NCBI GenBank assembly: GCA_016928395.1
Contig: JAFGKV010000083.1
Span: 1-6,017 of the forward strand
Direction of reading: 5' to 3'
Source: Candidatus Fermentibacterota bacterium
Lineage (GTDB): Bacteria; JAFGKV01
DNA length: 6,017 nucleotides
The position numbers and the translations under genes were made by a program. The stretch's first letter is position 1. Each line of letters begins with the position of its first letter. The notes below the pieces were generated by a model, which searched no databases, had not been told where the DNA came from, and saw only the letters and a list, made by a program, of their open reading frames with translations. Below are positions 1 to 5,380 of this stretch, in pieces.

Positions 1-38
1 GGAGGGCGAGTACGATACACACCGATGCGACCGCGATC

Positions 39-43
39 GAGGG
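39..43 (+). promoter_or_regulatory. possible Shine-Dalgarno for the TTG start of the transposase
   Basis: GAGGG lies 9 nt before TTG at 53. It supports an internal or true start there, but the reading frame continues upstream without a stop to the window edge, so the real start may be earlier. Confidence 0.3.
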
Positions 44-52
44 TTCCTATGC

Positions 53-1345
53 TTGCCAATCGAGAAACACTACCAGGACGCCCTCGAGAAGTACCACGGC
101 AGGCCCACCATAGCCCTGGACACCGTGATCAAGTACATGGGCCAGGATCCGCTGGAGGACGAGCGACGCGAATATCCTCGCGGCAGCTTTGTGTACCCCG
201 AGCCCTTCCAGGTCGTCGCCCTCGACACCTCGTACTTCAAGCTCTTCGGGCAGACGTACTACCTGATCACCGTCTTTGAACTGGGCGGCCGACTGAATCT
301 AATCACGCGAACGTTCCTGCACGAAAATACGCAGGCCGTGGTCTCTGTGATCGAAGAGTTCCTCACGCGGTTTCCGGGGATCCAGGTGGCCGTCATCGAT
401 CGCGGCACTCCGTACCTCAACGAGGAGGTGAAGGCTCTCCTGGAATCTCACGGGCGATACCGCGTGGTGTGCTCCCCGGAAACGCCGACGGCGAAAGCCG
501 CGGCGGAACGTCACTTCGGCACCATGAAACCCGCAATCCGGAAGGTACTGGAATCGGTCTTCCCGCGGGACCCGGGGTGGCCGGCCGAGCTGATGGTCAA
601 GACCATCGAGGCAGCCGCGGGCATGTTTGTCGCCATGTACCACCTGGTCCCGCAGGAGAACATTGACGGCAAGTCTCCGGCAGAGCGAGCCAGCCACTTT
701 GACCCCGTGCGGGCCGCCGCGCGGCAGGTTGCGCTCTTTGAGCACGGCCTCAACTCCGAGCCCGGTGACCAGTACGCTCGCCATATCCACCAGTACTTCC
801 AGTTCCCCTGGGAAGAGAGGGAGACGGTCAACGCTCTGCGTGTCTTCTCGACCAGAGTCCTCAGGCAGCTTGTCGAGGAGGAAAAGAAAGCCATGGGGCC
901 ACCCGTCCCTCCCTCCCTGCACGACCCTCTGGGCTACCTGGCCGCGCGTGCTCGGGAGATCAGGAACAAGCTCTGGACTGCCCACTTCGCCAAAGAATGG
1001 CGCAAGGCCGAGGCGGAGCGGCAACAGCAGATCCAGGAGCGCGAACGAACCGAGTCAGATGAGAACCCCGAGGCTCATGTGGACGGCATGCTGCGTGCGC
1101 TCGTCACCAGCGTGCGCAACAACCACGGAGTCAGAACCAGCGCACGCTACATGCGCGAGCTCCTTCAGGCCCTGGCCCGGACGATGGGCGGCTTCTTCAG
1201 CCACGAGATTTCACGGCTGAAGCGGCAGGTGCGCGATCTCACCGACAGCGCACACGTGGTCGCGCAGGTAGTCGCGGTCATTGACGAGATCGTCGCCGGC
1301 CTCAAGGTCCCCGACCGACCCATCCCGGAATCGGCGCCACCATAG
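53..1345 (+). CDS. DDE integrase-core (rve-type) transposase with long helical C-terminal extension; 5' end uncertain
   Basis: This is a transposase of the retroviral-integrase (rve) superfamily, which cuts and joins DNA ends with two metal ions held by a DDE triad. The triad is visible. D58 lies in 'VVALDTSYF', D116 in 'VAVIDRGTPYLNEE' and E152 in 'PTAKAAAERHFG', with exactly 35 residues between D116 and E152. Residues 193-213 ('FVAMYHLVP...DGKSPAER') match the usual end of the rve domain (YN..P....G.SP.E). Residues 215-430 are predicted helical, with a charged coiled-coil-like stretch near 313-333, and I do not recognise them; the Mu/TnsB-type beta-barrel is not evident. The start used is TTG with GAGGG 9 nt upstream, but the frame is open to base 2. 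The N-terminal DNA-binding part may therefore lie outside the window, or in a separate upstream gene. No ATPase partner gene follows. The family within rve (IS481-, IS21- or Mu-like) is unresolved. Confidence 0.85.
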   Translation: MPIEKHYQDALEKYHGRPTIALDTVIKYMGQDPLEDERREYPRGSFVYPEPFQVVALDTSYFKLFGQTYYLITVFELGGRLNLITRTFLHENTQAVVSVIEEFLTRFPGIQVAVIDRGTPYLNEEVKALLESHGRYRVVCSPETPTAKAAAERHFGTMKPAIRKVLESVFPRDPGWPAELMVKTIEAAAGMFVAMYHLVPQENIDGKSPAERASHFDPVRAAARQVALFEHGLNSEPGDQYARHIHQYFQFPWEERETVNALRVFSTRVLRQLVEEEKKAMGPPVPPSLHDPLGYLAARAREIRNKLWTAHFAKEWRKAEAERQQQIQERERTESDENPEAHVDGMLRALVTSVRNNHGVRTSARYMRELLQALARTMGGFFSHEISRLKRQVRDLTDSAHVVAQVVAVIDEIVAGLKVPDRPIPESAPP

Positions 1346-1391
1346 AGCGCCAGCCAGACGGTCGCGGGGCGTGAACGCCGGCCTTTATAGG

Positions 1392-1426
1392 GACCATAGC
1401 ATACCGGCCGATGGTCGGGGCCGGTA
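1392..1426. repeat. two interleaved inverted repeats (pseudoknot-capable)
   Basis: GACCAT (1392-1397) is complementary to ATGGTC (1411-1416). TACCGGCC (1402-1409) is complementary to GGCCGGTA (1419-1426). The arms alternate (a-b-a'-b'), so the stems either exclude each other or form an H-type pseudoknot. Both pairs are perfect. The block begins 46 nt after the transposase stop. A protein-binding site, or a part of a transposon end, is also possible. Confidence 0.5.
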
Positions 1427-1439
1427 GTCCACGTTCTGT

Positions 1440-1489
1440 TGCGCCGGCCCCCCGCGGCGGGCCTACTCGGAAGATCCGGCGCAGATTTT
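1440..1489 (+). terminator. candidate intrinsic terminator of the transposase gene
   Basis: TGCGCCGG (1440-1447) pairs perfectly with CCGGCGCA (1476-1483). The loop contains a further GC-rich hairpin (GGCCC/GGGCC), and GATTTTCTC follows with four T residues at 1486-1489. It lies about 95 nt after the transposase stop. The T tract is short and interrupted, and the loop is long, so this is only a moderate candidate. Confidence 0.35.
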
Positions 1490-1500
1490 CTCGGCCCCGA

Positions 1501-1521
1501 AGGGCGTCCGCTGGGCGCCCT
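1501..1521. repeat. short GC-rich hairpin
   Basis: AGGGCG (1501-1506) and CGCCCT (1516-1521) form a perfect 6-bp stem with a 9-nt loop. No T tract follows on either strand. It may be structural, or chance in GC-rich DNA. Confidence 0.3.
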
Positions 1522-1684
1522 CTCTGCTACCCCATTCTCCTCGGAACTAACACGCCACGCGGCTCAATCACCGCGGCGGCGGCGACCCGCCAACGAAGAG
1601 CGACGCTCAACCATTGGCCCTCCCCAATCGCACTTCGGCCCTGCCATCAACGCGCATGGGCGACCGTCGGCGCGCGCATCTCCT

Positions 1685-1700
1685 CCCGGCCGCCGCCGGG
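1685..1700. repeat. perfect 6-bp hairpin just upstream of the promoter
   Basis: CCCGGC (1685-1690), loop CGCC, then GCCGGG (1695-1700). The hairpin ends 9 nt before the -35 box of the promoter at 1710. It could insulate or regulate that promoter, or help stop minus-strand transcripts leaving the dockerin operon, although no T run follows on either strand. Confidence 0.35.
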
Positions 1701-1709
1701 AAATTGTGA

Positions 1710-1738
1710 TTGACACGCGCCGCCGGCGCCGCTATGCT
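1710..1738 (+). promoter_or_regulatory. sigma70-type promoter, -35 TTGACA / 17 bp / -10 TATGCT
   Basis: The -35 box TTGACA (1710-1715) is a perfect consensus, the spacer (1716-1732) is the optimal 17 bp, and the -10 box TATGCT (1733-1738) matches 4 of 6 positions including the key T-A at 1-2 and the final T. Start of transcription would be near 1744-1746. No annotated plus-strand gene lies downstream, so transcripts would run antisense into the 3' end of the 260-aa dockerin gene. The spacer contains a small inverted repeat (GCGCC-GCC-GGCGC). Confidence 0.55.
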
Positions 1739-1743
1739 GACGG

Positions 1744-1842
1744 ATGACATCAGTGGACCGGTCAGCCTGGTGGCAGACGACTGTTGCTTGTCTCCCGGGA
1801 CAAATGTCTTCCGGCAGCACAGCTATGGGTCAGCAGCGCTGA
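1744..1842 (+). CDS. possible leaderless 32-aa peptide ORF (speculative)
   Basis: This ATG-to-TGA frame begins 5 nt after the -10 box of the promoter at 1710-1738, so its A could be the first or nearly the first transcribed base, as in leaderless mRNAs. There is no Shine-Dalgarno. The peptide begins MTSVDRSAWW and has no recognisable domain, signal or membrane segment. Its end overlaps the last codons of the oppositely oriented dockerin gene. It may equally be a chance frame, with the promoter serving an antisense or small RNA. Confidence 0.15.
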   Translation: MTSVDRSAWWQTTVACLPGQMSSGSTAMGQQR

Positions 1843-2612
1843 TCACAGCTTAAGGCGTCGTCAGTCAAATCATGACCCCCTGGTGGATAGGGGCCGGGAG
1901 CAGGTAGGAAAACTCCCAAATCAAATAGGAACGAGAGAATGCTGATAGCATCTCCCACGTCGATCTTCCCGTCGTCGTTGGCGTCGGCCGCATCCATGCA
2001 TGGCGGATCAGCTTCATCCCCGAACAGGTAAGAAATGACATAAACCGGATCAGCAACGTCTACCCACGCGTCACAATTCGCGTCTCCACGCACAAATACT
2101 TCGTTCTGCTTGTGCAGGGCAACGGTACCTAAACAACAGGAATGTTCGCCGTCCACGAATTGGGCCCGGTTGTCCACGGCGGGATTCCCGAGCCCATCCA
2201 CAAATTCCAGGGCTGGTTCGGCACCCTCTGCTAGAATGGTGTACCGCACGACCCCCACCACCATGTTCTCGACGGGGGCAAGGGTTTCGGATCGGGCCGC
2301 GTCGAATATGATCTTGAATGTGACGCCGGTGTCCGCGATGTTCTCTGCCGTGAAGTCAGGCTCCCTCCCCAGGACCTTTCCCACATGATACGTAATCGCC
2401 TCGGGTCGCAGCAACGTCGCATCGTTCCTCACCGCCATGCTCAATCCTTCGGTACTCCCCCGCATGGTGGCGAGCAACTCGACGGTGTAGCTGGATGAAG
2501 ACGGTCGGAACTCATGCCGGCCGAAACGGTAGGTGCAGTAGTCGCAGTCTCCCCCATAAACGGAGGTCGCGACAACCACCAGAAGGAACGAGAACTCGAT
2601 TCGGGATCTCAT
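1830..2612 (-). CDS. secreted dockerin-like protein, 260 aa (single beta module + dockerin)
   Basis: This is a predicted exported protein of unknown function. Residues 1-21 form a signal peptide (basic MRSR, hydrophobic FSFLLVVVATSVYG). The mature chain starts near GDCDYCT, a Cys-x-x-Cys. Residues 40-160 are one beta-rich module that includes 'EGLSMAVRND' and 'LEFVDGLGNPAVDN' and ends in Cys159-Cys160. Residues 173-256 are a dockerin-like module with two EF-hand-type calcium loops (D177-D188 and D210-D221, pattern DxNxDxxxDxxD), each followed by a hydrophobic helix ending in LF, and a closing DDALSC. The start chosen is ATG at 2612, because GGAGGA lies 8 nt upstream; a longer frame from 2681 would overlap the preceding gene and bury the signal peptide. 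It is the second gene of an operon and is a paralog of the N-terminal third of the 849-aa protein upstream. No catalytic domain or sorting signal is seen. Confidence 0.85.
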   Translation of the reverse strand: MRSRIEFSFLLVVVATSVYGGDCDYCTYRFGRHEFRPSSSSYTVELLATMRGSTEGLSMAVRNDATLLRPEAITYHVGKVLGREPDFTAENIADTGVTFKIIFDAARSETLAPVENMVVGVVRYTILAEGAEPALEFVDGLGNPAVDNRAQFVDGEHSCCLGTVALHKQNEVFVRGDANCDAWVDVADPVYVISYLFGDEADPPCMDAADANDDGKIDVGDAISILSFLFDLGVFLPAPGPYPPGGHDLTDDALSCDQRC

Positions 2613-2614
2613 GA

Positions 2615-5164
2615 CTACTCTCCTCCACAATTGGTGAAGATCTCGCAGGTCAGGTCGGTTGGTTCGTCCGGGTGGCCGCATTCCTCGAAAGGCTCCGCAG
2701 GCGGCTCCCCGTTCCCGAATAAGTAAGCCAGTAAGCAGATGGGATCGGCTATGTTGAGAATGCCATCGCCATTACAGTCGCAGGCACGTAGACACGTAAG
2801 TGGTCGCCCCTGGAAAAGAAAGGTGAGAAGGGCGATGGCATCGGCGAGATTGATAGTGCCATCATCGTTCGCGTCGCCTCGCTTGAAGGGGGCATTGACC
2901 GTGAGACAACCGTCTCGCGTCACTACCGGCCGCGACTGGTTCGAAATTGCAGCCCTATTGTAGATGGGGACGTCGCCGGCACCGAGTACGCCGTCAAAAA
3001 AGGTAAGGGGATACTCTCTACGTTGATCACCGCTCTCCGGCAATTCGAAGAAAACGTGTAGCAGCGCCTTCGGACTCTCGGGAGGCGTCGGTGGATAGAT
3101 ACGCGTAAGGTCTGGTCCTCCTTCGGCGACAAGGCCGATGACGAGCTCTCCCCTTTCGTTGCTGGCGTTGAAGTACCTGAACGCAGCATTGATGTTGTCG
3201 GTCTCGGTCGACTCCAGATGCCGATCAGAAACTACACCTCTTCCGTCGTCCCCCACATCGAGGACACGGAGGCCAGGCGGGTAGCGTAACGCTGCCGACA
3301 GCCCCTGAATCGGCTCGCCCGAGGTGTAGAAGAGGGTTGCCTTTATGCGTCCCGGCTCAGAATGATACGCACAAACGACCTCCTGATCCTGGTTCAGTGC
3401 GCCGATGAGAAAGTGTGGAGGATGCAAGCCGCACAAGAACGTGACCGAGCCGTCAATCATATGGGCGAGGGTTTCTATCCCTCCCTGAAGGAGCCGGTTG
3501 GAGACGGGAGGGGAGCCCAAGATCTGATCTGCGAAGTTCAGTTCGAAGGTTCTGCTGTCGACGGTCAGGTCTCCCTCACAGTCGAAACGATCATACCCGT
3601 ATCGAAAAACGGCCAAACGCAGGCGCGCTCCTCCGGGCAGGGTCCTCCCCATCTCAAAGACGACGCTTAGGGTCCCGCCTTCGGGATAGATGTGTGACTC
3701 CACAAATTCAGCCGGCACGTTCACTGCGCTCGTCCCCTCTAGTGTGATGCTGTCCAGCTCCACGCCCGCCTCGTGCGTAACGGCAAGTGTGTACCCCTCG
3801 ATGGGGCGCTGGTTCTCTAGCTCGATGCGTACATCGACTTCCGAAAAACCCGGCTCGGCGGTGGCCGGGACAATGTGGAGGGTCTCGCACTGCCCCGGTA
3901 TGTCAATAGAGCCGTTTAGCAAGGACAAGCCCGTGGATGTCGTAACGTCTCGCTGGTCAACAATGATGCTGTTCTCTAGTCCATTTGCGCAGGGGTTGAC
4001 ATTAAAGGCAACCTCCACTCTCTCAGTCTGTCCGCATGGAGGGAAAGCGGTTGCTTCGACCTCTACCTCTGCGATGAGTATATCGTTGCCGGCGGGAATC
4101 GTGGCGCCGTTGACGAGTCCTTCGCAGTATGAAACAAAACCAAGGCTGGGCCAGCACGCCGAGAAGGAGCCGGAATCTCCTCCCCCATGCAAAAGAGAAT
4201 CGGCCAGGCGGAGGTTCGTTATCATGAATTTGTCAGGATCAGGGGAGAGAGACAGCACGAATCCCTGAACGTCCTGCGAAGCGGTCATGGTTATGGGTAA
4301 GGTGACATTTGGTCCTGTCACTTCGCCCAAGGATAACGAGAAAGTGCCGGGTACAGCGACGGCTTGGGGATCATAAGTAGCGCACCCCAAAGTATCTTCA
4401 CGAGGGGGCCAGAGGACCTCGGGGAACGGCGGCGGAGGTGCAGGTTCTAACCGCCAGAAGTAATCAAGGAGATAGAGAGGGTCGCTTGTATCAATCGCGT
4501 CATCGCCATTCGCGTCACAGGCAGAAAGACACGACGGTGTGTTGTTGCCCGCGAGATACTCACACAAGTAGGCGGCATCCGCAGGTGTCACCGCGCCGCT
4601 TTCGTTCGCATCGCCCCGGAGGAAAGGGGTCGGCAAACGAGGGGTTATTGCGTGAGCCTCAGTACAACAGGGCCTCAAGCTGCCGTCGATTTCCAGGTAG
4701 TTGGTGATTGGTGGAGCGCCTCCGCTGTCGGCAAACGTCAGGGTCGTGGAATTGAACGCACTTTGGTATCCATAAAAGATCGTCCAGAACTCCACTTGAT
4801 CGCCGGCGGGGAACCTCCGATCTCGCGGCGGGTCAAGTACCATGCTCACCCTGACCGAGTCTTCAGCGAAGTCTGCCGTAATGATGTCAGTGGCCTCAGG
4901 TTCACCACCGACGAGCTCGTCAAAACTGTCTGATACTTCAAGGGGCCGGACCACAGCGGGATCGTTAAGAACGGTCATGTCCACTGCCGTGCTTTGATAC
5001 TCCGTGCTCACCAGGAGGGAGATCTCAAATCCATCCGACCAAATGTCTGGCTCGCTCATGGTGAAGGTACAGTTGTCGCACTCTCCGGCAATCAGAAGCG
5101 AAAGCGGGAAGACGACGCCCGCCGCGAAAAATGCCCGAACGGACACGGTGAAGTGGACTCCCAC
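2615..5164 (-). CDS. secreted multimodular protein with cohesin-like repeats and two dockerin-like modules, 849 aa
   Basis: This is a predicted exported structural or binding protein; no enzyme domain is seen. Residues 1-27 are a signal peptide (hydrophobic AFFAAGVVFPLSLLIAG). The mature end GECDNCT carries a Cys-x-x-Cys. The order is: beta module 1 (about 29-167, ending Cys166-Cys167); dockerin-like module 1 (181-261, loops D185-D196 and D217-D228); cohesin-like module 2 (270-423); module 3 (425-575); module 4 (583-757); dockerin-like module 2 (760-840, loops D764-D775 and D796-D807). The beta modules share a '(I/V)-(Q/E)-G-x-x-x-x-(L/V)' core and an end of the type 'L-x-F-x-D...P...N......DGS'. 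Loop 1 of the first dockerin has Ser189 and Thr193 in place of acidic ligands, so calcium binding may be weak there. The start is GTG with a strong AGGAGG site 6 nt upstream. It is first in the operon; no LPXTG or PEP-CTERM signal is present. The ligand is unknown. Confidence 0.85.
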   Translation of the reverse strand: MGVHFTVSVRAFFAAGVVFPLSLLIAGECDNCTFTMSEPDIWSDGFEISLLVSTEYQSTAVDMTVLNDPAVVRPLEVSDSFDELVGGEPEATDIITADFAEDSVRVSMVLDPPRDRRFPAGDQVEFWTIFYGYQSAFNSTTLTFADSGGAPPITNYLEIDGSLRPCCTEAHAITPRLPTPFLRGDANESGAVTPADAAYLCEYLAGNNTPSCLSACDANGDDAIDTSDPLYLLDYFWRLEPAPPPPFPEVLWPPREDTLGCATYDPQAVAVPGTFSLSLGEVTGPNVTLPITMTASQDVQGFVLSLSPDPDKFMITNLRLADSLLHGGGDSGSFSACWPSLGFVSYCEGLVNGATIPAGNDILIAEVEVEATAFPPCGQTERVEVAFNVNPCANGLENSIIVDQRDVTTSTGLSLLNGSIDIPGQCETLHIVPATAEPGFSEVDVRIELENQRPIEGYTLAVTHEAGVELDSITLEGTSAVNVPAEFVESHIYPEGGTLSVVFEMGRTLPGGARLRLAVFRYGYDRFDCEGDLTVDSRTFELNFADQILGSPPVSNRLLQGGIETLAHMIDGSVTFLCGLHPPHFLIGALNQDQEVVCAYHSEPGRIKATLFYTSGEPIQGLSAALRYPPGLRVLDVGDDGRGVVSDRHLESTETDNINAAFRYFNASNERGELVIGLVAEGGPDLTRIYPPTPPESPKALLHVFFELPESGDQRREYPLTFFDGVLGAGDVPIYNRAAISNQSRPVVTRDGCLTVNAPFKRGDANDDGTINLADAIALLTFLFQGRPLTCLRACDCNGDGILNIADPICLLAYLFGNGEPPAEPFEECGHPDEPTDLTCEIFTNCGGE
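2621..2626 (-). promoter_or_regulatory. Shine-Dalgarno GGAGGA inside the end of the upstream gene
   Basis: GGAGGA is the strong ribosome site for the ATG at 2612 (8-nt spacing). The same bases encode the penultimate Gly-Gly of the 849-aa protein, whose TAG stop (2617-2615) sits between the site and the ATG. This decides the start and implies translational coupling. Confidence 0.8.
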
Positions 5165-5166
5165 GG

Positions 5167-5180
5167 CCTCCCTCCTCTCC
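5167..5180 (-). promoter_or_regulatory. strong ribosome-binding site for the GTG start of the 849-aa gene
   Basis: A purine block GGAGAGGAGGGAGG ends 2 nt before the GTG at 5164; its AGGAGG core (5176-5171) lies 6 nt from the start. It supports a GTG start where no nearby in-frame ATG fits the signal peptide. Confidence 0.75.
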
Positions 5181-5241
5181 TACACGCTGTCACAAACGTG
5201 ATAGCACATGGTGAAACACCGCGCACTGGCGTTCACGCTGT

Positions 5242-5304
5242 TCAACGCCGTTGCTCCAAGAGCTGGCGGGCGCGCTCCACGATTTTCTGGTCCTTAGCGA
5301 CGTT
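5242..5304 (-). pseudogene. 3' remnant of a gene interrupted by the IS66 element (inferred)
   Basis: Immediately outside the putative IS end, 20 codons followed by TGA read NVAKDQKIVERAR... to ...LLEQRR. The stretch has coding character: about 16 of 20 codons end in G or C, and the sequence would form a charged amphipathic helix. In-frame sequence upstream of it belongs to the IS end and reads as nonsense. I infer that the IS inserted near the 3' end of a gene that lay directly upstream of the dockerin operon and was possibly part of it. The gene's identity cannot be told from 20 residues, and a chance frame is possible. Confidence 0.4.
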
Positions 5305-5332
5305 GTAACCGTTCACGGGATTTGACCCCGCG
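5305..5332. repeat. putative terminal end of the IS66-family element
   Basis: On the plus strand the block begins GTAACCGTTCACGGGATT. IS66-family inverted repeats are known to begin with GTAA and to be flanked by an 8-bp target duplication. It sits 76 nt past the stop of tnpC, a normal distance. A small subterminal hairpin, CACGGG-ATTTGAC-CCCGCG (one G-T pair), follows at 5314-5332. The 8 bp outside are GCGACGTT (5297-5304). The partner end is beyond the window, so the repeat and duplication cannot be confirmed here. Confidence 0.5.
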
Positions 5333-5380
5333 GCATGCCCTGGTCCAGTACATGCTCGTGGGGGAGTGACGGAATTGCTG

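Larger units (their letters stand above)
1346..1829. other. non-coding, GC-rich intergenic block rich in inverted repeats
   Basis: This is the convergent gap between the plus-strand transposase and the minus-strand dockerin operon. The open frames here have low-complexity Arg/Pro/Ala-rich translations typical of GC-rich non-coding DNA, and none has a convincing ribosome site. The block holds interleaved inverted repeats (1392-1426), a terminator-like hairpin (1440-1489), two simpler hairpins (1501-1521 and 1685-1700) and a promoter (1710-1738). One end of the transposon carrying the upstream transposase may lie here, but I could not define a terminal repeat. Confidence 0.6.
5165..5304. other. 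leader region of the dockerin operon
   Basis: This is the gap between the putative IS66 end and the GTG start. On the minus strand it contains the tail of a possible interrupted gene (to 5242). Next comes an imperfect inverted repeat, GTGAACGCC...GGTGTTTCAC (one bulge, one G-T pair), at about 5201-5226, then TCAC-GTTT-GTGA at about 5188-5199. No promoter with good -35 and -10 boxes was found, so the operon promoter may be weak, use another sigma factor, or lie further upstream. Confidence 0.4.

Noticed and set aside
299-1024. 241-aa minus-strand open frame across the transposase gene
   Set aside because: It is the antisense shadow of a GC-rich coding gene; the plus-strand frame has the DDE motifs, and this one has no domain pattern.
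627-1220. 197-aa plus-strand frame overlapping the transposase
   Set aside because: Its Ser/Arg/Pro-rich composition is typical of an out-of-frame reading; the true frame continues through it without interruption.
1411-1747. Two overlapping ~100-aa plus-strand frames in the intergenic block
   Set aside because: The translations are Arg/Pro/Ala-rich, there is no ribosome site, and they run across hairpins and the -35/-10 boxes; they are chance frames in GC-rich DNA.
1788-1803. TTGTC...GACAA hairpin as terminator of the dockerin operon
   Set aside because: Its stem is only 5-6 bp with a tiny loop, and no T tract follows on the minus strand.
2613-2681. Longer N-terminus (283 aa) for the small dockerin protein
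   Set aside because: It would place 23 polar and basic residues before the signal peptide and overlap the previous gene, whereas ATG 2612 has an ideal Shine-Dalgarno.
3690-4268. 192-aa plus-strand frame inside the 849-aa gene
   Set aside because: It is a Ser/Thr-rich antisense shadow of the cohesin-like modules.
5188-5199. TCAC-GTTT-GTGA as a CRP/FNR-type operator
   Set aside because: The half-sites are in the reverse orientation to the known GTGA-N6-TCAC arrangement and the spacing does not fit.
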